NCBI GenBank assembly: GCA_001790855.1
Contig: MGDH01000011.1
Coordinates: forward strand, 1 to 64,000
DNA from: Candidatus Schekmanbacteria bacterium RIFCSPLOWO2_02_FULL_38_14
Lineage (GTDB): Bacteria > Schekmanbacteria > GWA2-38-11
Length of the DNA: 64,000 nt
Direction of reading: 5' to 3'
The notes under the pieces are model-generated. The model was not told the DNA's origin. It did not search any database and saw only the letters and a list, made by a program, of their open reading frames with translations. The stretch's first letter is position 1; each line of letters starts with the position of its first letter. Positions 57,097 through 64,000 of this stretch are shown piece by piece. The position numbers and the translations under genes were made by a program.

Positions 57097-58338
57097 ATGA
57101 GTGATGAGAAAGAAAAGACAGACCTTTCCATGCTGAAAATCAACAGGCGGGATGATTCTTACAGTTACAACGAAAAAAAGAAACGCAGCAATTTAATAAA
57201 AATTATTGTCCCTATTCTTTTGCTGATAGTGATTTTTATTATTTTTAAAACCGGTATATTTTCTTCCTCTCGTAAAGTTGAGATTTCCACTGTCTCCTCA
57301 TTTTATCCCTATCAGGCAAAAACAGTGCTGAATGCAAGCGGTTATGTTGTTGCACAGCGTCAAGCAGCGGTTGCCTCAAAAGGAACGGGCCGTCTTGTAT
57401 ATCTTGCGGTAGAAGAAGGGAGTCAGGTCAAGAAGGGAGATATAATTGCACGACTTGAAAACGATGATATGTCTGCATCACTTGCAAGGGCAAAAGAAAA
57501 CTTTATGGTCTCTTCCTCAAACATCAATCAGGCAAAGGCTGAGCTTGAGGATGCAAGGGCGGATTATGAGCGTAAAAAAAAACTTGTCTCTGACGGAACT
57601 ATATCAAAATCTATTTTTGATGCTGCTCAGGCACGTTACAAAACCGCTTCATCAGTACTTGTCTCAGCAGAGTTTTCAGTAAAGGCTGCAAAGGCTGCAA
57701 AAGATGAGGCTTCTGTACAGTTTGAAAATACTTTCATAAAGGCGCCATTTGACGGAACAGTTTTAACAAAAAACGCAGATGTCGGGGAGGTTGTTGCGCC
57801 TTTCGGTTCCTCTGTTAACGCAAAAGCTGCGGTGATAACAATGGCAGATATGAACTCCCTTCTTGTAGAAGCAGATGTTTCAGAGACAAATGTTAAAATG
57901 ATAAGAGTAAATCAGCCCTGTGTAATATCCCTTGATGCATATCCTGAAATTAAATACCGTGCAATGGTCCATATGATAGTTCCCACTGCTGACAGGGCAA
58001 AAGCATCAATCCTTACAAAGATTAAATTTCTGGATTTTGACAAACGGATTCTTCCGGAAATGAGCGCAAAAGTTTCCTTTCTCTCAGACGAAGTCACCGA
58101 CAATATGGTTAAAACCCCAAAGCTTGCAGTTAATTCAGAAGCGGTTTTTTCAATCGCTAACGGAAAAGCCGTTTTCATTCTAAAAAAGAACAAGGCAGTT
58201 CAAAAAACCATAAAAACAGGTGAACAATTTGGAGACCAGACGGAAATTCTTGAAGGACTATCTGAAGGAGACAAGGTTGTCTTAAAACCAAAGGAAGGGT
58301 TAAAATCCGGAATGAAGATTGAGATTTTGGAAAAATGA
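57097..58338 (+). CDS. RND/MacA-type periplasmic adaptor subunit
   Basis: 413 residues: a short basic cytoplasmic start, one membrane anchor [18 protein letters not shown] (about 34-50), a split biotinyl-lipoyl domain ([32 protein letters not shown] and [21 protein letters not shown]), a coiled-coil hairpin between them, a beta-barrel and a membrane-proximal domain. It links an inner-membrane ABC exporter to an outer-membrane channel. The stop overlaps the ABC ATPase start by 4 nt. No TolC gene is visible. Confidence 0.92.
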   Translation: MSDEKEKTDLSMLKINRRDDSYSYNEKKKRSNLIKIIVPILLLIVIFIIFKTGIFSSSRKVEISTVSSFYPYQAKTVLNASGYVVAQRQAAVASKGTGRLVYLAVEEGSQVKKGDIIARLENDDMSASLARAKENFMVSSSNINQAKAELEDARADYERKKKLVSDGTISKSIFDAAQARYKTASSVLVSAEFSVKAAKAAKDEASVQFENTFIKAPFDGTVLTKNADVGEVVAPFGSSVNAKAAVITMADMNSLLVEADVSETNVKMIRVNQPCVISLDAYPEIKYRAMVHMIVPTADRAKASILTKIKFLDFDKRILPEMSAKVSFLSDEVTDNMVKTPKLAVNSEAVFSIANGKAVFILKKNKAVQKTIKTGEQFGDQTEILEGLSEGDKVVLKPKEGLKSGMKIEILEK

Positions 58339-59009
58339 ACGGAAATGTTGTTGAGCTAAAAAATATTTATAAAGCATACCGGAGAGACCATATTGAAATT
58401 CCTGTTCTGCAGGACATATCCTTTTCAATACCAGAGGGGGAATTTCTTGCCCTTATGGGTCCATCAGGCTCAGGGAAAACCACTCTTCTTAACCTGATTG
58501 CAGGCATAGACCGCCCTGACAGCGGTATAATAAAGGTTGCAGGAATAGAAGTTAACAGGCTGAATGAAACCGAGCTTGCAAAATGGCGCTCCCATAATAT
58601 TGGATTCATTTTTCAGTCGTACAATCTTATTCCTGTTCTCACAGCCCACGATAACGTAGAACTTCCGCTTCTCCTTACAAACCTCTCGAAGAAAGAAAGA
58701 AGGGAACATGTCAGGATAGCTCTTGACCTTGTTGGTCTGTCTGACAGAGTAGACCATTATCCGCGTCAGTTATCCGGAGGGCAGGAACAGCGTGTTGCAA
58801 TAGCGAGGGCAATCGTGACAGATCCAACACTTCTCGTTGCTGACGAACCAACAGGGGAACTTGACAAACAGTCTGCCCAAGATATTTTAAATCTTCTTGG
58901 AAGGCTTAATAAGGAATTCGGAAAAACAATAGTAATGGTTACCCACGACCCACGGGCAGCAGAAAAAGCCCATACAAGAAGGCATCTTGACAAAGGAGTT
59001 TTGATATAA
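58335..59009 (+). CDS. MacB/LolD-type ABC transporter ATPase
   Basis: 224 residues. Walker A is [12 protein letters not shown], the signature is [15 protein letters not shown] (Glu where QQR is usual), Walker B is [12 protein letters not shown], and the switch His is in MVTHDPRAA. This is the lipoprotein/macrolide exporter subclass that pairs with FtsX-like permeases, both of which follow. Confidence 0.95.
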   Translation: MNGNVVELKNIYKAYRRDHIEIPVLQDISFSIPEGEFLALMGPSGSGKTTLLNLIAGIDRPDSGIIKVAGIEVNRLNETELAKWRSHNIGFIFQSYNLIPVLTAHDNVELPLLLTNLSKKERREHVRIALDLVGLSDRVDHYPRQLSGGQEQRVAIARAIVTDPTLLVADEPTGELDKQSAQDILNLLGRLNKEFGKTIVMVTHDPRAAEKAHTRRHLDKGVLI

Positions 59010-59010
59010 A

Positions 59011-60165
59011 ATGAATCTTTCAAAACTCATAGCCAGAAATCTTTTTCGCCATAAATTGCGCTCTTTTCTTGCAATGCTCGGCATTGCCATAGCGGTTACC
59101 GCCTTTGCCCTTTTGCGGACTGTTATTGATGCGTGGTATTTCGGGGTTGAAATGTCATCTGAAAACCGGCTTGTTACCAGAAGCGCCATCTCTCTAATCT
59201 CCCCTCTCCCGCTTGCTTACGGAGAAAAAATTGCAAAGATTCCCGGAGTCACGGCAGTAGGACACGGGACATGGTTTGGCGGGTTTTACAAAGAGGAAAA
59301 AAATTTCTTTTCAGACTTTGCAATTAATCCGCACTATTTAAACCTCTATCCTGAACTCCTTCTTTCTGCTGAGGAAAAGAAGGTATTTGAAACACAGAAA
59401 AATACCTGTATTATAGGTGAGAACCTTGCAAAGAGATTTGGATGGAAAATCGGAGACACTGTCAGGATAATAGGAAACATCTTTCCGGGCAACTGGGATT
59501 TTGTTGTTAGAGGAATTTACAGAGGTGCAAAAAAATCAACCGATAGGACAATGTTTTTTTTCAGATGGGATTACCTTGATGAAAGGATGAAAAGGGAATC
59601 CCCTTCAAGGGCAGGCCATGTGGGGTGGTTTCTGATAAATATAAAAAACCCGGATGATGCTGCCATTATAAGCAAGACAGTAGATTCAACTTTTAAAAAT
59701 TCCCTCTACGAAACAATAACTGAAACTGAAAAGGCTTTTCAGCTGTCTTTCCTTTCAATGGTTGAAACAATTATTAAAGCAATGAAGGTTGTTTCTGTTA
59801 TAATTATTGGAATAATCCTCATTGTGCTCTCAAACACAATGGCAATGACTGCAAGGGAAAGAATACCGGAATATGCAACATTAAAAACCATGGGTTTTGG
59901 CGCAAGGGATTTAATCTCACTCATTGGTGGTGAATCCATTATGATTGCGCTGTGTGGCGGGCTTACCGGAATAATCCTGACCTTTCCCATCGTAGAATTA
60001 TTTGGCAAAGCCATTGAAAAATTCCTTCCAGTATTTGAAATATCAAACAATACCATTGCTTTGAGCTTTCTGATTTCACTTGTCGTTGGAATCTCATCAT
60101 CAATCTTTCCTTTAATGAGGGCAATAAAGCTGTCAATTGCACAAAGCCTGAGAAAGGTCGGATAA
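59011..60165 (+). CDS. MacB/FtsX-like ABC permease (first)
   Basis: 384 residues: an N-terminal membrane helix after LIARNLFRHKLRSFLAMLG, a large periplasmic domain (MacB_PCD) of about 220 residues, then three helices with the FtsX block ARERIPEYATLKTMGFGARDLISLIGGESIMIALCGGLTGII. It lies one nt after the ATPase. The arrangement suggests a heterodimeric exporter with the next gene. Confidence 0.9.
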   Translation: MNLSKLIARNLFRHKLRSFLAMLGIAIAVTAFALLRTVIDAWYFGVEMSSENRLVTRSAISLISPLPLAYGEKIAKIPGVTAVGHGTWFGGFYKEEKNFFSDFAINPHYLNLYPELLLSAEEKKVFETQKNTCIIGENLAKRFGWKIGDTVRIIGNIFPGNWDFVVRGIYRGAKKSTDRTMFFFRWDYLDERMKRESPSRAGHVGWFLINIKNPDDAAIISKTVDSTFKNSLYETITETEKAFQLSFLSMVETIIKAMKVVSVIIIGIILIVLSNTMAMTARERIPEYATLKTMGFGARDLISLIGGESIMIALCGGLTGIILTFPIVELFGKAIEKFLPVFEISNNTIALSFLISLVVGISSSIFPLMRAIKLSIAQSLRKVG

Positions 60166-60174
60166 ATATTATTT

Positions 60175-61338
60175 ATGGCAATCCCCGTTTATTATAATCT
60201 TAAAAATCTCACAGCAAGAAAGTTTACTACCGCGCTGACCTCAATTGCTGTTGCCCTTGTCGTTTTTGTTTTCGCGAATGTGCTAATGCTTGCCTACGGG
60301 ATTAAAAAAACCCTTGTTGATACAGGTTCAGATGAAAATGCAATAGTCATCAGGAGGTCTTCTGTCTCGGAAGTGCAAAGCAGCATAAGCCGCGACCAGG
60401 CAGGGGTAGTCGAGACCCAGCCCGAAATAGTAATAGATGAAAAAGGAAAAGCAATGGTCTCAAAAGAAGTAATCGTTCTTATTTCTCTTATTAAAAAACA
60501 AACAAAGAATCTGTCCAATGTAACTGTGCGCGGAACTTCTCCTGTGTCAGTCACAATGAGGCCTCAGATAAAAATAAAGGAAGGGCGTATCTGGCGTGAG
60601 GGTCTTCAGGAGATAATTGTTGGAAGCTCGATTGCAAAAAACTTCAGCGAAATCAGGCTTGGCAAAACATTACGCTTTGCCCTCAGGGACTGGAAAGTTG
60701 TCGGAATATTTGATGGAGGAGGAAGTGGTTTTGACTCTGAAGTCTGGGGAGACGTGAATCAGGTAATGGCAGCCTTCCGCAGGCCTGTTTATTCTTCAAT
60801 AACAGTGCAACTTAAAGATATAAGTTTTTTTGAAAAGATAAAAACCAGACTGGAAAATGACCCTCGTCTTACCCTTGAGGTAAAACGGGAAAGGAAATAC
60901 TATGCAGAGCAATCAGAAATACTCGCATCTTTTCTGAAAATCCTTGGACTTGCAATCACCATCATCTTCAGCCTCGGCTCAATGATAGGGGCAATGGTGA
61001 CAATGTACGGCTCTGTTGCAAACAGGGTTACAGAAATCGGTACACTCAGGGTGCTCGGATTCAGGCGTGGAAATATCCTTGTTGCCTTTCTCATGGAATC
61101 AATTTTTATATCTGCAATCGGAGGATTCGCAGGGCTTGTGGCAGCATCCTTCATGCAGCTTATCACAATATCCACAATGAATTTCCAGACATTCTCAGAG
61201 CTTGCCTTCTCCTTCACCCTGACACCAAGCATTGCAATCGAGTCAATGGTTTTTGCCATTGTTATGGGAATCATAGGAGGCTTTCTTCCGGCAGTCAGGG
61301 CATCAAGGATAGATATAATACGGGCACTGCGAAGTTAG
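60175..61338 (+). CDS. MacB/FtsX-like ABC permease (second)
   Basis: 387 residues with the same topology: N-terminal helix in LTARKFTTALTSIAVALVVFVFANVLML, a periplasmic domain, and the C-terminal FtsX block NRVTEIGTLRVLGFRRGNILVAFLMESIFISAIGG ending with RASRIDIIRALRS. It starts 10 nt after the first permease. The cargo is unknown. Confidence 0.9.
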   Translation: MAIPVYYNLKNLTARKFTTALTSIAVALVVFVFANVLMLAYGIKKTLVDTGSDENAIVIRRSSVSEVQSSISRDQAGVVETQPEIVIDEKGKAMVSKEVIVLISLIKKQTKNLSNVTVRGTSPVSVTMRPQIKIKEGRIWREGLQEIIVGSSIAKNFSEIRLGKTLRFALRDWKVVGIFDGGGSGFDSEVWGDVNQVMAAFRRPVYSSITVQLKDISFFEKIKTRLENDPRLTLEVKRERKYYAEQSEILASFLKILGLAITIIFSLGSMIGAMVTMYGSVANRVTEIGTLRVLGFRRGNILVAFLMESIFISAIGGFAGLVAASFMQLITISTMNFQTFSELAFSFTLTPSIAIESMVFAIVMGIIGGFLPAVRASRIDIIRALRS

Positions 61339-61613
61339 CGGATGAAAGTGGCTTTTTCCTCTCCTGATTATAGCCCTGTTTGGGCAGTTGCCAATACAGG
61401 AGCCACAGGAAGCGCAAAAGTTATTATAGAAACTTATTAAGTGATTATTCTCATATATTTATTTTACAATTGAATTTCAATTGCAAAATCGAAAGAATTA
61501 GAATATAAATTTTTCTTACAGAATGCAATTTTTTTTATTTCTCGCAGGCTGAAGACTTAGTTGTGAGCTCAGTTGAACACCTGCGGCTACCCTAAGGCAA
61601 AAATTAAAGTTTT

Positions 61614-62225
61614 ATGAATAAACTGAGAATCGGAGTTCTTGTTTCAGGAAGGGGAACAAATCTCCAGAGCATAATTGATAATATTAAAAACGGAAATATC
61701 CCTGCTGAAATCGCAATCGTCATCAGTAATATTTCTGGTGCATATGCGCTTTCAAGGGCAGAAAAGCACAGCATAAAAACAAAAGTTATAGAACACAGAA
61801 ACTTCAAGTCCCGGGAAGAATTTGAAAAATCAATAATTGAAGTATTGAGAACAGAAGGAGTGGAACTTGTCTGCCTTGCAGGATTTATGAGAATTCTGAG
61901 CTCATTTTTTATAAACACATTCAAGCACAGAATAATTAACATTCACCCTGCACTGCTTCCATCATTTCCAGGAACTCACGCACAAAAACAAGCCCTCAAC
62001 TATGGAGTAAAAATCGCTGGCTGTACAGTTCACTTTGTTGATGAGGGAACAGACACAGGTCCAATAATCCTTCAGGAAGCAGTTCCTGTTTTGGACAATG
62101 ACACAGAAGAATCTCTCTCATCAAGAATCCTTGAAAAAGAACACATCCTTTATTCAAAAGCCATTATGCTTTTTGCTGAGGGAAAGATTGAGATAAAGGG
62201 GAGAAAGGTAATTATTAAAAATTAA
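61614..62225 (+). CDS. purN: Phosphoribosylglycinamide formyltransferase
   Basis: 203 residues, the folate-dependent third step of purine synthesis. RIGVLVSGRGTNLQSIIDNI binds substrate phosphate, AGFMRILSSFF and IINIHPALLPSFPGTHAQ hold the catalytic Asn-His, and VHFVDEGTDTGPII the Asp. It stands 28 kb from the purB-F cluster on the other strand. The 275-nt gap before it holds an AT-rich hairpin, a family D-like palindrome and a doubtful 32-codon ORF (61342-61440). Confidence 0.97.
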   Translation: MNKLRIGVLVSGRGTNLQSIIDNIKNGNIPAEIAIVISNISGAYALSRAEKHSIKTKVIEHRNFKSREEFEKSIIEVLRTEGVELVCLAGFMRILSSFFINTFKHRIINIHPALLPSFPGTHAQKQALNYGVKIAGCTVHFVDEGTDTGPIILQEAVPVLDNDTEESLSSRILEKEHILYSKAIMLFAEGKIEIKGRKVIIKN

Positions 62226-62285
62226 CTTATAACCTATAACTTTTTTAACTAATAGCTGACTGCTGAGAACTGAAAACTGATAAAC

Positions 62286-62327
62286 GAGATTGCTTCGCCA
62301 TTCGACAAGCTCATGGCTCGCAATGAC
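62286..62327. repeat. Dispersed palindromic repeat, family A (short copy)
   Basis: GAGATTGCTTCGCCATTCG...GGCTCGCAATGAC, same signature as at 7758 and 31503, between purN and the lipoprotein gene. Confidence 0.8.
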
Positions 62328-62350
62328 ATTTATGGACATTTTCTAATTTA

Positions 62351-63226
62351 ATGAAGAATATTCTAAAATATATTTCAGTATTCCTAATCATATCCTCTTG
62401 TCTTTCCTATTGCGGAAGCCAATCTACAGGTGAAAAAATCTCAGATAAGGAAAAAATACTGGCAGTAATAAATAAAGATAAAATATCAATGGAGGATCTC
62501 AAGAAAAACATTGAGATTCTTCCGGAGGAATATAAATCACAGTTCAGGACTTTTAATGATAAAAAAAATCTTCTTCAGGACATCCTGACAACTGAAATGC
62601 TTTTCCTTGCAGGCAAGGAAAAATCCATGGACAGGAATGAAAAAATTATTTTAAAGGTTGATAACTTCAGGAAACTGCTTGTCAGGGATTTATACATAAA
62701 CAAATACATAAAACCAAAAGCTACCCCTTCTGAATATGATATCAGAGAATATTATAAGAAACATAAAAATGATAAATATTTCAAGAAGGGATATGTTGAC
62801 ATCCATTATATCAGGACTGAAACAGAAAAAGAAGCAAAGCAGGTCTCTGGTATGCTCAAGAGATATGAATTTAAGGAAATTGCCAGGAGCAAGCTTAGTG
62901 GAATAAAATCTTCATACGAAGTTAAATCTCCTTCCCGTGTTTATAAGGATGAAGGAATGCCAAAAGTTGGAAGGAACAAGGAATTCATTGACATTGCCTT
63001 CTCGCTAAAATTCTGGGAAATCAGCAAACCAATCAAAACCAGTGACGGCTATTATATAATAAAGCTTATAGGGAAAGAACCTGATAAGTATGTTGACCTT
63101 GATGCTGTCAAAGATACAATAAAAAATACTCTTGAGAGAGAAAATTTCTTGAAGGTAATGGACGAAGAAATAGCTGCTTTAAAAAGCAAATATAATGTTA
63201 AAATTTATCCTGAAATGTTAAAGTGA
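62351..63226 (+). CDS. SurA/PrsA-like peptidyl-prolyl isomerase lipoprotein
   Basis: 291 residues. The N-terminus MKNILKYISVFLIISSC ends in a lipobox I-S-S-C17. A SurA_N-like helical region (about 35-140) follows, then a PpiC rotamase domain from about 148 (YVDIHYIRTETEKEAKQV) to IAFSLKFWEISKPIKTSDGYYIIKLIG. It probably assists folding of outer-membrane or periplasmic proteins. The next gene starts 4 nt later. Confidence 0.87.
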   Translation: MKNILKYISVFLIISSCLSYCGSQSTGEKISDKEKILAVINKDKISMEDLKKNIEILPEEYKSQFRTFNDKKNLLQDILTTEMLFLAGKEKSMDRNEKIILKVDNFRKLLVRDLYINKYIKPKATPSEYDIREYYKKHKNDKYFKKGYVDIHYIRTETEKEAKQVSGMLKRYEFKEIARSKLSGIKSSYEVKSPSRVYKDEGMPKVGRNKEFIDIAFSLKFWEISKPIKTSDGYYIIKLIGKEPDKYVDLDAVKDTIKNTLERENFLKVMDEEIAALKSKYNVKIYPEMLK

Positions 63227-63229
63227 AAT

Positions 63230-64000
63230 ATGTTTGATGAAAGTATAAACGAGAAGCTTTTTCTGGATCAACTATCAGGAATTTATAATAAGGATTTCTT
63301 CTTTGTAATGGGAGAAAACCTCCTTACCATCGCAAAGAGATATAACCGTAAGACATCCCTCATTTATGTTTTTATTGAAAACTTTGATGAAATCGTTAAT
63401 TCTGACGGAAAAGACTTTGCAGAAGACCAAATAGAATTCTTCTGTCACAGCCTTCGTTCCATTCTCAGGAAATCTGACTTTCTTTCCCGCCTCTCCCATA
63501 ACTCTTTTGGAATTCATGTAACTGAGACAGATTCCTTCGGGTCAATTATGCTGATAAAACGGATAGAAAACTTTTTCCGTTCTTCTGAAAACAACCCTGA
63601 CGGAAAAGAACTTTGTTTCAAGTTAAACATAGTGCACTCAACTGCTCCTGATGAAGGTAAAACATTTGCTGATTTAATCATCAAAGCCATAGAGAAAAAC
63701 GAAAAAAAAAGAAAAAGCCTTGCTCTTAATGCTAAGATAATGAATTCAAGTTTTTGGGAGCTTATCGATTCGATTATTGAAAAAAAATATCTGCCTCATT
63801 CTGAAATTAATTCTTCATATCCACCCCTGCAGAAAACCTTTCAGTTCCATTTTTCTTCTTTTTTTATTGATCAGGTCCAGAAATCTGTCCTTCAGGATAT
63901 AATACTCAACAAAGACAGGAACGGAATGCTGTTCATAGGAATAAAAAATTTTTCAAACCCTGAAATAGGAGTTCATAATTATCACGCTTTAAAGAACATT
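63230..64000 (+). CDS. Degenerate GGDEF-like domain protein (C-terminus cut by window edge)
   Basis: Open from ATG 63230 to the window edge. Residues 1-120 follow the GGDEF fold: LSGIYNKDFFFVMGENLLTIAKRYNR, SLIYVFIENFDEI and a Gly-lacking signature SHNSFG where GGDEF should be, so no diguanylate cyclase activity is expected. A charged linker leads to a second region with NGMLFIGIKNF that looks like another receiver- or GGDEF-like strand but is cut. It is co-transcribed with the SurA-like gene. It may bind c-di-GMP or act as a scaffold. Confidence 0.65.
   Translation, partial: MFDESINEKLFLDQLSGIYNKDFFFVMGENLLTIAKRYNRKTSLIYVFIENFDEIVNSDGKDFAEDQIEFFCHSLRSILRKSDFLSRLSHNSFGIHVTETDSFGSIMLIKRIENFFRSSENNPDGKELCFKLNIVHSTAPDEGKTFADLIIKAIEKNEKKRKSLALNAKIMNSSFWELIDSIIEKKYLPHSEINSSYPPLQKTFQFHFSSFFIDQVQKSVLQDIILNKDRNGMLFIGIKNFSNPEIGVHNYHALKNI

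Noticed and set aside
61342-61440. 32-codon ORF (MKVAFSSPDYS start) after the second permease
   Set aside because: No ribosome site and no recognised similarity; possibly the end of a lost gene but not supportable.

Overview
The window reads as chromosomal DNA of a Gram-negative bacterium with an AT-rich genome. Supporting signs are a Tat-signal protein, lipoprotein and SurA-like chaperone candidates, a MacA/MacB-type exporter, CorC, RNase G and an EF-G paralogue of the kind seen in deltaproteobacteria-like lineages. The mix also includes a geranylgeranyl-reductase-family protein, a lone type III polyketide synthase, a TMTC-like TPR membrane protein, many TTG starts and many small palindromic repeats. 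That suggests an under-sampled, deltaproteobacteria/Nitrospirae-like or candidate-phylum lineage. The lineage is inference; no rRNA is present to settle it.

Layout. 1-7600 (minus strand) is the accessory part: a truncated seven-repeat FG-GAP surface protein, then a compact putative RiPP locus (precursor peptide 4362-4589, PqqD-radical SAM/SPASM maturase, HprK-like kinase) with its own near-consensus promoter, then a TMTC-like membrane protein with ten TPRs and a DEDDy exonuclease whose reading frame continues past an in-frame TGA. 7600-12000 holds two proline tRNAs, pcm, surE, a MerR regulator and an EF-G paralogue. 12000-21300 is metabolic: a minimal 2[4Fe-4S] ferredoxin, an ATC-hydrolase-like protein, a geranylgeranyl reductase family protein, a plus-strand trio (aldehyde dehydrogenase, CDP-alcohol phosphatidyltransferase, Tat-exported DUF362 protein), an FGGY kinase and a class V aminotransferase.

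21500-53200 (minus strand) is a long run of core genes. Read in the direction of transcription it is DUF4416, recJ, rimP-nusA-infB, rbfA-nrnA, uvrB, corC-like, DUF151, uvrC, a secreted protein, truB-rpsO-pnp-M16 peptidase, purB-purS-purC-purQ-purL-purF, a radical SAM/DUF2344 fusion and rng. This joins the conserved translation/RNA-decay cluster, nucleotide excision repair and most of de novo purine synthesis; purN lies apart at 61614.

53300-64000 is mostly plus strand: a Cys-containing small protein, an LsrF-like aldolase with a zinc alcohol dehydrogenase, a minus-strand type III polyketide synthase, a four-gene MacA/MacB-like exporter, purN, a SurA-like lipoprotein and the start of a protein with a degenerate GGDEF-like domain.

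Several families of short palindromic, MITE-like repeats sit between genes, including inside the purine cluster, and one repeat is nested in another. No rRNA, CRISPR array, complete insertion sequence, prophage or recognisable riboswitch was seen. The most interesting candidate system is the RiPP locus at 1746-4669.
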